Assembly (NCBI GenBank): GCA_018340375.1
Contig: JAFFJZ010000077.1
Coordinates: 124,001 to 188,000, forward strand
From: Gonatopus flavifemur
Lineage: Eukaryota > Arthropoda > Insecta > Hymenoptera > Dryinidae
Direction: 5' to 3'
DNA length: 64,000 bases
A program made the position numbers and the translations under genes. Of this stretch, positions 46,050 through 56,897 are shown piece by piece (positions within the stretch are counted from its first letter, which is position 1; every line of letters starts with the position of its first letter). The notes under the pieces were generated by a model. It was given only the letters and a program-made list of their open reading frames with translations, did not search any database and was not told the DNA's origin.

Positions 46050-47324
46050 TCAATATGATCCTTGCCAAAAAGAAGAGGAGAGTACTTTTCTCGTCACGTT
46101 CCTTTGCGAAAGATCATAATATTGGTTTTTTTTTATATTGACTTTGAGACCATACTCAGAGCAGTAGGTGTGAAGAGCTGCAAGAATTTTCCTAATGCCA
46201 ATCTCTGTATCCGCAAATAGCAATAAGTCATCTGCGTAGGCCAACGCGATGATCTCCGTGAGATGGTCAATAGAAACTCCCCTAACTTTTTTATTTCTTA
46301 GGTAAACCTCGAGATCAGCGAAGAGCAAAGAACTCAAAATTTCATCCTGTAGGACACCCTCTGTCATCTTCACTGGTCAAGTGACTCCTGTCTCAGTCTT
46401 AATTGAGATTGTGGCCTTCGAGTATAAACATACCAAAATTTGAATGAACTTATGACCCAAGCCTGATGAGTGTAGTTTGTTCCATAAAAGATTGTGGGCT
46501 ATACAATCAAACGCGTGGCGAAAGTCCACAAAAAGGGTAAATATCTTACCTTTGCTTCGGGATAGATGTATCTGTATCACAGAATTTACAACAAATAAAT
46601 TATCACAGCAGCCACGTTTGGATCTGGAGCCAGATTGCCATTTCGGAAGTATCCCATGGTTTTCTCACCAGACGCATAGTCCTGAATGAAGAATTTGGGT
46701 GAATATTTTCGTGATTGAGATCACTAAAGCGATAGGACGGTAATTGAGAGGATCACCTTCATCACCCTTTTTGTGGATCATTCTCACAAGAACAACAGCC
46801 CAAGAGTCTGGGATCACCTCAACTGACATAATTTTATTGAAGAATACGTTGAAATATAGCAGCCAATTGAATGGTAAATGAGTGTAGAACTCAGAACAGA
46901 TCCCATCTGAGCCTGAAGCTTTTCTAGTTTTGCATGAGTGTAGGCTATCGATAATCGCAGTCAATGTTCTTTCTGATTCAAGGAACGGATTGGAATTAGT
47001 ACATGAGAAATCATAAGGTTTTGTTGGGGGGTATAACATGAAACTGAAGTCCTCCCATATACTAAGACTAATGAAATCGGTTGGAGGTTGACGGAATCTG
47101 ATTTTATTTATGATCCACCAAAAGGAGATGGAATCCTTCGCAGAAGCTATCTGCTCTAAAATGTCGCTTTTGTATTTAATCAATTTCTCCTGAATAAATT
47201 TTTTATATTTTGCTCTGGTATTATTATAACTAATGGGGGAATCTTTGGAAAATCGTGCTTTCTTGCAATTTCTCAGCTGCCTAGTGACCTCAGTTCTAAA
47301 CATTTCATAATCCCGGTCAACCAA
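46050..47324 (-). pseudogene. Non-LTR ORF2, reverse transcriptase
   Basis: Fragments in different frames show the RT fingers and palm: RKASGSDGICSEFY, VRMIHKKGDEGDPLNYRPIA (46665-47324), FTLFVDFRHAFDCIAHNLLW (motif A, ~46504-46550), GVLQDEILSSLLFADLE, and the catalytic box LAYADDLLLFAD (~46231-46250). Frameshifts lie near 46660 and 46375. The enzyme primes cDNA at the nicked target. Confidence 0.88.
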
Positions 47325-47590
47325 AGTTTCGGTTTATGAGTATTCTTTTCTTTTATATGAAATAAATATAGGTTATGAGCAGATCACACTATAGATTGTC
47401 AGGTTGTTGGATAGATCATTCACAGTATCAGAAATTTGGGTTTAAGTAGGCAAGTATTGCATGGAAAGGCTATAGGCCTGAATTAGTCGTGGGTCCCAGC
47501 TAAGGATTGGTAGAGCTGGAGTTCGAGGCCCCTCTAACGTGGTTAGGGTGCCCATGATGGGGAAATGATCCGAGAGGGTTGGAATGTGCA
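47325..47590 (-). pseudogene. Non-LTR ORF2, end of endonuclease
   Basis: Continues the endonuclease across element B: joining at the TGTGCA duplication reads LRVMHIPTLSDHFPIMGTL without a break. SDHFP is the conserved Ser-Asp-His end of the endonuclease fold (~47565-47576). A TAA at 47442-47444 and a frameshift before 47324 follow. Confidence 0.85.
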
Positions 47591-47731
47591 TTAGAGTGGG
47601 CCGAAAAAAACAATTTCGAAATCGACAACGTAATAGTGCGGAAAAGTTGCCTTTTGGAATCACAAATTCAACGCAGAAAAAAATTTCAAATCGGGCAATA
47701 TCTTCCGATCGCACATTGCGTTTGAATAATC
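47591..47731 (+). repeat. Left TIR of element B (outer part)
   Basis: Matches the reverse complement of the right TIR (60471-60685). Interrupted by the hAT after GAATAATC; the remainder continues at 56545 (AAGATTTTCACCAAAATGCA). Confidence 0.88.
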
Positions 47732-48111
47732 CAGGGCTCCCACTTGTCCTACTTTTCCTACTTTTCCTACTTTTTGGTCAAATGTCCTACTTTGTCCTAC
47801 TATTCTGCACTTTGTCCTACTATTCCTACTTTTTCGTAAAGTCTGACGAAAATTATTTTATAATTTTTCATAATTTCTCATAAAATTGATATTTTCTTTC
47901 ATAATTCAACAAAACAAACACACAAACAAAATCACAAAATTCTTATAATTTCTTTAAGAATTGTGAGTTTATAAAAAATTATGAAAAAATATGACTTTTG
48001 TGAAAAATTATAAAGAATTATAAAAATATGTTTTTCACGGCCGATATAATTTGTTTCAGTCTTTGGCCATTTGCTCAGCATTTTTATTTTTTGAATTTCA
48101 CTCACATTGTA

Positions 48112-48374
48112 CACTGAGAGGAATAATGATTAATATCAAGAAATTTAATTCATAAATACTGCTAACAGTAAAAATTCTTGATGACAGTTGATATGATATT
48201 AGTTCAAAAGAAATAGTCTTGAATCAAGAAAATATTTCTCAACTCAAAAATCGTATTCTTAGTTCCAGAAAAACATTCTTAAGCCCATAACATATCAGCT
48301 GTAATCAAGAATTTGTATTCTTGGCAGTATTCATGAATTGAATTTCTTGATATGAATCATTATTTCTCTCAGTG
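48112..48374. mobile_element. TA-flanked MITE (CACTGAGAG ends)
   Basis: 263 bp; ends CACTGAGAGGAATAATGATT / AATCATTATTTCTCTCAGTG, TA on both sides. The arms continue to pair through ATCAAGAAATT. Confidence 0.85.
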
Positions 48375-48639
48375 TATGCTGTTTTTCTTGCTGCGATAAA
48401 CGAACATCAATTCTCAAATTATATGTTGGAAAGAATGTATAGAACAAGTCAATTATTTTATGATTTTGATGTCAAAGTTGAAACCAGACAATCGCATGAA
48501 AAGTTGTTTATAACAGCTACTTGAATAGTCGATTTTCGCATAATTGCTATAGTTGTTAATTAGCCGCCACATCTACTTTGGCAAATGATCGAGAAACGTG
48601 ATCACTCTTTAAATCTAAGCGTAAAAAATCGATGACCCT

Positions 48640-49080
48640 ACTCCATTAAATCTTAGAAGTGAACTTGTCCAATTCGAGTGGTGTTTTCACCTGTTTGGAG
48701 GAAAATTTCTCTCTTTGAAAGTGAAAAATTCCCTCTCAAATCTAAGTGGTCTAAGAATTCTAATTTTACACCTCAGACGAAGGAAACTCCAAACGGCAAA
48801 AAGAAAAAGAAAATTGGACAAAATTGACCATGTAGGATGACAACGTGTCGCTTCAAGTCTTTGAATGCAAATTTTCACAAAATATATTGTGAAATGATTC
48901 ACATTATAAAAGAAGAATCCGTTTTTGTCTTATAATGTGAATTATGTGATGATATATTTTGTGAAAATTCCCAATTAAAAACTCAAAGCAACGCGTTGTC
49001 ATTTGACATGGTAAATTTATCCATTCTCTTTTTTCCGTTTGAAAGAGTGAAAATTTTACTCAAAAAATTGATAAGCTTTG
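48640..49080. repeat. Imperfect palindrome in hAT leader
   Basis: ATTTTCACAAAATATATTG and flanks (48690-48915) return inverted (48930-49060), centred near 48922. No gene or clear ends. Confidence 0.6.
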
Positions 49081-49259
49081 ATATTTTTTGGATGGCTAAA
49101 AAGTGAAATCTATTTCTAAGAATTTAAAAAAATAGTTTGATCAATAAGACCACAATTGATTCTGCTGTCCGTGATGTGATATCATGACAACATTAACACA
49201 ATATGTTGCATAAGACATCTTTTAAATATCTAATGGATATCTGCATCCAAAAAGTCATA

Positions 49260-49540
49260 TTCTAAAAATGAGAATCTCCTCTAAAATAGGCACTAAGAAT
49301 ATCTTCCTTTTATAACATAACTGGAAATTCTTCTACCATTCCGATAAATATCTGAAGATTAGAATATGTTTCACTTATTTTAAGGCAGGGTGTCTAGCAG
49401 TCGGGAATTTCCCGGAAATCGATCAATCCAAACTTCAGGTTGAACGGAATGACCAATAAAACAAACGAAAACTTCTGGAGCTAGACACCTTGTAAGGAGA
49501 AGATATTCTGGGCGCCTATTTGAGAGGAGATTTCCATTCT
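49260..49540. repeat. Palindrome with an inner hAT-like MITE
   Basis: GAATCTCCTCTAAAATAGG near 49270 returns inverted near 49510-49530. Inside, 49386-49492 has ends CAGGGTGTCTAGC / GCTAGACACCTTG with TAAGG on both sides, a possible short target duplication. Confidence 0.5.
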
Positions 49541-49542
49541 TA

Positions 49543-50944
49543 CACTGAGAAAAATTGTCTGTTATAAATTACTAGACTCGCTAGTATATTGAGGATATAC
49601 TTGCATTTTGAAGTTATATGTATACTAGGGTGGTTGTTAAAAATAAAATTTTCTCCTACGCCCCAAAAAAATCTTTTCTATGATGAAAAAATACGGAAAG
49701 AATTTTTTTTAATTTTTTAAAATAAATATAACACGTGCCTCAAGACGATCCAAGTGCATTTGTTTGATAAAATTGTAGTTTTTTTCAAGTATCTCCTAAA
49801 GTATACAGATTAGCATGAGCCAAAAAAATTAATCTATCGAATTTATGGCATAAAATGAATCTACATACCGAGGAAAAAGTTCCCCCGTATGGCAGAATTT
49901 TTAGCTTAATTTTAAAAGGTGTCTGTGAGCATTTGGGATTTTCCATCTAAATAAAACGTAGAAAAGTTTTTGCATTAAAACTGCTATAAGTTTTGAACCG
50001 TTTGAGATTGAAATTCTTCCCAGGCAGATTCTTGTAGGGCATTCAATTCTCTAAAAAATCATCTCTGAGTCGATTTTTGAAGTCAAACATTTGTATATTT
50101 ACGGACCATGAAGGTCTTCACTTTTTTGTCGCCCCTCATGGTCCGTAAATATACAAATTTTTGACTTTCCAAATCGACTCAGGAATGATTTTTAGGAAAT
50201 TGAATGCCCTACAAGAATCTGCTCAGAAAGAATCTCAATCTCAAACGGTTCAAAAGTTATAGCATTTGTAATCCAAAAAAAAAATGTTTTTACGTGTTAT
50301 TTAAATGGGAAATTTTAAATGCCCACCCAGACCTGTTAAAATTGAGCTAAAAATTCTACCAAGCGGGGATTTTTTTTTTTGGTATGTAGGTCCATTCTAA
50401 GCCATAAATTCGATAGCTTAGTGTTTTTGGTTCACCCTAATCCGTATAGGTACTTGAAGAGATACTTGAAAAAAACTACGATTTTATAAAAAAATGAACT
50501 TGGATGGTGTTGAGGCACGTGTTATATTTATTTTAAAGAATTGAAAAAAATTTTTCCCATATTTTTTCATCATAAGAAATGTTTTTTTGGGGCGTAGCAG
50601 AAAATTTAATTTTTAACGACCACCCTAATGTATACCAAACATTCTTTTCAAAAGTACCAGACTTTCTATTATAAAACGCTATTGTATTGCCACTAAGTCA
50701 CATAGAGTCTGGTACTTTTGAAAAGAATGTTTGAATGTTTGAAAGAATCTAAAAATGCTCATATCTCAGAAACTAAGCGTCCAAAAAAATTTTGGAAACG
50801 GGAAATTATTGCATTTCGGCTGCAGAATACGCCTATGAAATCCGGTCCGCGAATTCTGGGACACCCTGTATAAGCTCAAAATGCAAGTATATCCTCAATA
50901 TACCAGCGAGTCTAGTAATTTATAATAGACAATTTTTCTCCGTG
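49543..50944. mobile_element. TA-flanked MITE (CACTGAGAAAAATT ends)
   Basis: Ends CACTGAGAAAAATTGTC / GACAATTTTTCTCCGTG, TA at 49541-42 and 50945-46. The first ~70 bp and last ~70 bp pair (GCATTTTGA..). It is split by the foldback 49625-50628. Confidence 0.85.
49625..50628. mobile_element. 1004-bp foldback of the A/B family (TTAGGGTGG ends)
   Basis: Ends CTAGGGTGGTTGTT and, inverted, TTAGGGTGGTCGTT, with 6-bp target duplication TGTATA (49619-49624, 50629-50634). It is palindromic throughout, centred near 50125 between TTTACGGACCATGA and its inverse. No coding capacity; probably mobilised by an element A/B-type transposase. Confidence 0.87.
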
Positions 50945-52429
50945 TAGAATATAATTTTTTCAATGTATAAAATACATCATATGCAATATTTTTTGTCAAA
51001 TTTTATACGTTATGTTTGTTGGTCGTGATTATTTGTTGTCAATTATTTGATTATTAGATTGAAACCAGCTAATCAAATAACTAATGAAATATTGAAGTCG
51101 AGAAATATCATGAATGATGCGAAAGTTTCAATATTTTCAATTTGTTTGATGAACTTTTGGACAGCATTACTTTGTTCACATGCCAAGGTAACAAAATTGA
51201 ACACTTTGGACTAATGAAAAAAAATTTGGAGAAACAGTTTCAAAATCATTTGACTTGAGTGATTTCAAACATCCCGCCTTCAGCATTTAGTACTTACTCT
51301 AACTACCAGCGCTACTATGATCTTATACACGCAGGTTGGCCACCATAAGAATGGCTGTAGTCTGACTATGTGCTGATGTGAACACTCGAAAGTAAGTATT
51401 GCTGTGTTGGATAACCCTGGCGATTGACCACAATTGGAATAAATCAAGTTAGGTAAATGAAGTTCCCATCAAGTGTATAATCAGAAATTTCCGGAACATG
51501 AAATAATTTCACTTGTACTGAGAACAGATGGTAGAACCAAAGTGAAAGTTCTTGTATGTCATTTGTAACACTGTCTTGTTTACTAGACTAATTGTCACTT
51601 TTAATACGTACAATTTTTCGATTTTGGTTCTAATTGGTGGATATTATTATATTAAAACTCATACGGTACAATTTTGAACAGCATGATATCCGATTATTTT
51701 GATTGTAATCAAACATAACGTTCTTAGTATTTCATTAGAACTTTTTTACGTGTTCTTGATATTTTGAAAACAATAAGAAAGCCTTGATTATCGTACAATG
51801 CATACAATTCACTAGAAGTCTTGAAAGTACTGGTGAAAATGAATTGTTTGAAATGGAAATAAAATGAATACTTCTAATATTAGTACATTCTTGAATTGCA
51901 ACTTATTTAAGAATAGGTTCTGTTCAGAGACACGTTAATCTGTCTTCAATTTTCAAATTCGAGACCCGTGAAATTTTCAAATTCTATCGTGGGTTTCGTG
52001 AATTCTTGAGAGATTATTTACAAACGGGCGAAATTTCCCGTTTCTCGAATTTTTCAAGACCGAGACATGCGATTCCCTAACTTGCATTTTCGACTCAATG
52101 CACGGAAAATTTGATGTGGTTTTTGAAAATTCTACAAGCATTTACTCTCATACACGAGAACTTGAAAATTGGCCATGTTTCGAATTTTTAAATTACTGTG
52201 TCTCTATAGACAGCCTGAGGAATATATTGTTCTTGAATTTTGCACAGAATTTCGAAAGCTTCCAACGTAATTACATGAAGTTGAAACTAACAGCTGAAAG
52301 TTAGCAGCTGAGTGATGTAAATTTTCGATACAAAATTTTATTAAAAAATGAACAGTTCAAGTAATATATACATTTATTCATAATTGAAAGTTACTGAATC
52401 GATTTTTGACATGAACAACACTCAAACAT
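50945..52429. other. hAT leader DNA without gene
   Basis: No motif-bearing frame or paired repeats recognised. Confidence 0.4.
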
Positions 52430-52620
52430 AGTTCCCGGGGAGAAATTTTCAGATCTAATTAGATATAATTAGATCTAATTATATCTGGATTTTGACCAGA
52501 TCTGGTTGAAAATGATCTGATTATATCTGGTTAGATTTGAGTAGATCTGATTAGATCTGAATTGAATATCTCATTCAATCTGAATGAGCAATTGGTGATT
52601 TTTTTCCCCGTGTTTAGTCA
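52430..52620. repeat. AGATCTAATTAGAT-rich repeat, possible MITE
   Basis: Ends CCCGGGGAGAAATTTTC / TTTTTTTCCCCGTG bracket many AGATCTAATTAGA-type palindromes. Same design as the CATATATG MITEs. Ends uncertain. Confidence 0.45.
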
Positions 52621-52832
52621 AAAGCTTCGGAAGTTTGCTGTTAGTTTTCAACTGCTAGATGGATTCAGCTTCATATACATATAATTATCTGTCAACATAA
52701 AATTTCATCGCTAACGTATAAAATAATCAATGAAAATGGAATTAGAAATGAAAGTTTTTCAAGATTAGAATTTTTCAAATTGATTTTACGTCTTAACAGA
52801 AGAATTTAATCAGAATTAAACTGCCCTCTTAA

Positions 52833-53383
52833 CCCTTTCACGACCGTAAGATGATGGCTGTTCGTAGAGGAAAATAATGGAAATTTTCGTAATCTACACC
52901 CCACCAAATACGATAAATCTATTTCATTAGAATTTTTTGCGCCTATATTTTAGCAGATATGGTACAGTACATATTTGGGCCTAACGTCCTGAAAAAAAGT
53001 TTCGCCCTCAATTTTCTAAGGCGAATACAAGAGACTTGTATCATATATTATTATTCAAATTGAACATTCAAAGAATATTTGAATAATAGTGTCTAGGTGC
53101 TTTTGAGAAGTTTTAGTATTCTAATTGTATTGTAATTTAGTATTGTAAATTAGTATCGTATTAAAGAAAATATCGATAAAATGATCATTCTCAAACTTTT
53201 ATCAATTTATTATTGAGTTTTTTTCATCAAAAACATATATTTTCTCGCCAAAAAAAAATCATAGTTCATATTGGGACCTTCTTCTTTGAGATAAACCATC
53301 ATGAAAAGAAATTTAGCGAATACGTTTTTCATGAAAAATTTTGAAACTCATGGCACAAATATGTGCCTGTAGTCGTGAAAGGG
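52833..53383. mobile_element. piggyBac-type MITE
   Basis: 551 bp with ends CCCTTTCACGAC / GTCGTGAAAGGG and TTAA target duplication (52829-32, 53384-87). TTAA plus CCC...GGG is characteristic of piggyBac. Confidence 0.88.
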
Positions 53384-53861
53384 TTAATTCAATGGATTTT
53401 TTTATAATGGATGATGGAAAAAAGTGGATAATTCGAGATAGTTTTCCCCCTCTTTTTCAAATATGATTATTTCAAATATTTCCAAAGTTTCAATATTAAG
53501 ACATTTCAATAATATCAATTCATCAACACAGAAAAAATACTACACAAAGATATTCTATAATGCAGCTGTATTTCTGTAACTTATGTTGTTATTCCAATAA
53601 ACGAAAAAGAATCAAAACGAATCGGAAATTTTTGAAACCCCCTTGTTTGTTTCGAGATTGAAATAAAGGTTGGAAACTTTTCACATAAATCCGTTTTAAT
53701 TTTTGGGATAAACAAGGCTAGACTGACCTTGAAACTATTGTAGTGTTAATTCATGCAGCAATTTCAATAAGCCATCAATTCTCTTTGATAATTATCTGAA
53801 GAATGAAGTAAGATTATTTTCTTTGGGTTGTTTTCAGACTGAGAGAATGAGTGATTGAAAA

Positions 53862-56201
53862 ATGCCGCGTGAAACTCACTTCAATGAAGACTGGTTGTCA
53901 AGTTTAGACAGCAATCAACATGAATTGAATTTATGGTGTAGTAAAGGGAGAAACAATTTAGAGGCTTTTTGTAAACTGTGCAATCAGTATTTTTCATGTG
54001 CCAATAGAGGAAAAGATCAACTCATCAAACATAGCGAAGGGAAAAAACACAGCTCAAAAGCGAAAGTCGTTTACTCGTCAAGACAAATCAAATTGCAAGT
54101 GACTCAAGAAGGATATGTTGCACCAACGTCATCAAAATCGTACTCCGAAAATGTGCCTCATGACGATCCAGTCCGTAAAGAAATAATATGGGCATTTAAA
54201 GTTGCTCAGTCTAATTTTTCGTTTTCTTCGTGTGAAGGATTGAAAGAAGTTTTTACTTCAATGTTTGGCAAAAGTGCGAAAAATTTTAATATGGATCGTA
54301 CAAAAATTTCTTATTTGATTTCATACGGACTCGGACCATTCATCATTCAAGAACTTGTCAATGAAATTAGAAATTCAGGAGTTTTCTATACTTTGTGTAT
54401 AGATGAAACAACTACTTGTCAAGTGAAGAAACAGTTAGACCTTTATGTGAGATATTGGTCCCAACTTGATTCAGTTCACCCTGTACAATGCCGATATCTA
54501 TCCTCTATACTTTTGGGACATGCAGAAGCTCAAACAATGTTTGATGAAATTTACAAATGCATTGGAAGTAATGGTCTGCAATTATCGAAGATGATAATGC
54601 TTTCGATGGATGGCCCAAATGTTAATAAAGCACTCTTCAAAAAAATGAACTCTGAAGTACAATCATCAGGTTCTCCTGGACTGATAAATATAGGTTCATG
54701 CACTTTGCACATGGTTCACAATGCCTTTGGAAGTGGTCTGAAAAGTGATCCATTTTGTATCATTGAAGATTATGCTTTTGATATCTTCAAGTTTTTCAAA
54801 CTATCAACTGCACGAAGAGAAGATTATAAAAAATCTCAGGAACTAATGGACGTATCTGAGGATTACTTTTTGCAATTTGTCAGTTGTAGATGGCTAAGCC
54901 TCATTCCAGTACTGAATAGACTCATAGAACAGTATGAGGCTTTGAAACACTATTTTTTAATCGTTTTACCTAAAAATCAGAGTTCTATGTGTAAAACCAA
55001 TTCACGATATGTAAATATTACCTCTGCCTTAACAAACAAGCTCCTTTTTCCGATGATGCAGTTTTTAGTTTATATCAGCGATATTTTCTTCAAGTTTTTG
55101 ACAATGTTCCAGTCTGAACAACCTTTAGTTCATATACTGTATGATTCGCTGAATGAACTGTTGAAAAAGTTGTTGAGAAAATTTGTCCAGCCAGAAGTGA
55201 TTGAAAAAAATTCAAATCATCTTACCGACATAAAATTCTCTGATGAAAATTTGCTACCCTTTGTCAAAATTGAAATAGGCTCAGAGACAAAATACAGCAT
55301 CTTGTCATCAAAAATTTCAGACCGAGAGAAGTTTGAATTCCATCAAGGTGTGAGATCTTTCTTCTTGAAAGTTACGCAAAAATTATTGAAAACTTTACCC
55401 CTTGACAATCGAATCCTTCGAAATTTGCAATGCTTGCATGGTACCATGCGTACAAAGAAGAAAAACTATGAAGCTTTCAAAGAGCTCTTGACACAAATCC
55501 CTCATGGCTTGAATGAAGTGGATCGGGAGAGAATCAAGGATGAATGGAAATCTTATGAGGTTGATGATGATATTGGAGAACATTGGTTCATCGAAAAAAA
55601 AACTGATCAAGATATTAAGTACCACAGAGTAGACTTTTATTGGAAGAAAGTATTCGAAATAAAATCTTTGGACGGAAAATGTAGATATTTTCATCTTTCT
55701 CGATATATACCATCATTGTTGATTTTAGCTCATGGAAACGCAGATGTTGAAAGAGGGTTTTCCATCAATAAAAATATTGTCACTCCTGAAAGAAATCCTC
55801 TTTCAGAGAATTCTATTAAGGGTTTGAGAGCTGTGAAAGATTATGTGAGGATTTCAGGTAAGATTGCAGATATCAAGATCACAAAAAATATGATTAAAGC
55901 TGCCCAACAATCTCATGCGAAATATAAAGCAGCTCTGGAACAAAGAGGCCAAAATAAGAATCAAAATGAAAAACCGACAGAAGGAAAAGCCAAAGAAGCA
56001 ACGAAGAAAAATGAAAATGGAAAGGAAACAAGGAGAGAAAGAGAAGCAGCTGAGAAACTATTAGGGGAAGGAAAAAAAAAGTTGCAAGAAGCCCTGAGAA
56101 GGAAAAATTTTGCTGAGGTATCAATTGCTTCAGATATGATAGACATTTCAACTAAAAGGCTGAAGAAAATGAATGAAGTTTTTGAAAAGAAGAAGGATTA
56201 A
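53862..56201 (+). CDS. hAT transposase, 779 aa, open
   Basis: Start ATG 53862; a likely 3' splice site TTGTTTTCAG ends at 53838 and a mini-frame ATGAGTGATTGA precedes the start. BED/C2H2-type zinc finger at residues 37-63 (C37-x2-C40, H57, H63) for DNA binding. RNase-H-fold core: LCIDETTTCQVKKQLDLYV (first Asp), LSMDGPNVNKALF (second), then the insertion region with GSCTLHMVHNAFGSG. The hAT C-terminal dimerisation block is LILAHGNADVERGFSINKNI with the conserved Glu. The last ~100 residues are a Lys/Glu-rich coiled tail. Poly(A) signals AATAAA follow at ~56331 and 56358. No stop or frameshift: possibly active. Confidence 0.92.
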   Translation: MPRETHFNEDWLSSLDSNQHELNLWCSKGRNNLEAFCKLCNQYFSCANRGKDQLIKHSEGKKHSSKAKVVYSSRQIKLQVTQEGYVAPTSSKSYSENVPHDDPVRKEIIWAFKVAQSNFSFSSCEGLKEVFTSMFGKSAKNFNMDRTKISYLISYGLGPFIIQELVNEIRNSGVFYTLCIDETTTCQVKKQLDLYVRYWSQLDSVHPVQCRYLSSILLGHAEAQTMFDEIYKCIGSNGLQLSKMIMLSMDGPNVNKALFKKMNSEVQSSGSPGLINIGSCTLHMVHNAFGSGLKSDPFCIIEDYAFDIFKFFKLSTARREDYKKSQELMDVSEDYFLQFVSCRWLSLIPVLNRLIEQYEALKHYFLIVLPKNQSSMCKTNSRYVNITSALTNKLLFPMMQFLVYISDIFFKFLTMFQSEQPLVHILYDSLNELLKKLLRKFVQPEVIEKNSNHLTDIKFSDENLLPFVKIEIGSETKYSILSSKISDREKFEFHQGVRSFFLKVTQKLLKTLPLDNRILRNLQCLHGTMRTKKKNYEAFKELLTQIPHGLNEVDRERIKDEWKSYEVDDDIGEHWFIEKKTDQDIKYHRVDFYWKKVFEIKSLDGKCRYFHLSRYIPSLLILAHGNADVERGFSINKNIVTPERNPLSENSIKGLRAVKDYVRISGKIADIKITKNMIKAAQQSHAKYKAALEQRGQNKNQNEKPTEGKAKEATKKNENGKETRREREAAEKLLGEGKKKLQEALRRKNFAEVSIASDMIDISTKRLKKMNEVFEKKKD

Positions 56202-56897
56202 TGAGAAGACTGAAGAAAAAGATTTTATAATTGTTACTGATTGTTTAAAATATATTTTTCATAAAAATTCTTATTAATTCTATTAGACTATCGAAAAAAA
56301 TAATGTATAATGATTGCAAATTTTTATTTTAATAAATGTGATATAGATGTAACTTTCAATAAAGCTGAATGGTGATCGATGTTATTTTATATATTTTGTT
56401 AATTTCGTAATTCCGTTGTAAAATTCCTTTATATAAATGTTTTATTTCTGATCTAGGAATATTTTACTTTTTTTCGGGTTGTCTTACTTTTTTTTTTGAA
56501 AAGTCCTACTTTTTTACTGAGGCTCGGTGGGAGCCCTGATAATCAAGATTTTCACCAAAATGCACAATTTTTGCAGGTTTTGCTTTCCCGTTTTTTAATA
56601 ATGATTCCTACACTTCGAAAAATGATTTCTAGACACTGAATATTAACCTGTAGTAGTATCGAATATGTTTTTAGGCAATCCTATTCTTCTTACTAATGAG
56701 GGTGCAGACAGAAAGACGCAATTTTAGCATAATTCTCTGTTCACGCGGAACAGTGGATACATGTCTGCGCAGTGGGATTGTGCAGCTCTTCGCTTGTTTC
56801 ATAAAGGAAATTCACAAATCACCACGTGAAGGTGGCTGCACGCCGAGTCCCTCCACCACTCTACCCAACCAACCATCCACATAAGGGCCGCTTCAAC

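Larger units (their letters stand above)
47732..56538 (+). mobile_element. 8.8-kb hAT transposon
   Basis: Ends CAGGGCTCCCAC / GTGGGAGCCCTG and a target duplication ATAATC (47726-47731, 56539-56544). A 6-bp match is shorter than the usual 8 bp of hAT elements. Sub-terminal TCCTACTTT motifs are repeated ~8 times at the left end and again (inverted or direct) at the right end, as transposase sites would be. It carries one open transposase gene and a ~5.7-kb non-coding leader full of MITEs. Confidence 0.9.
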
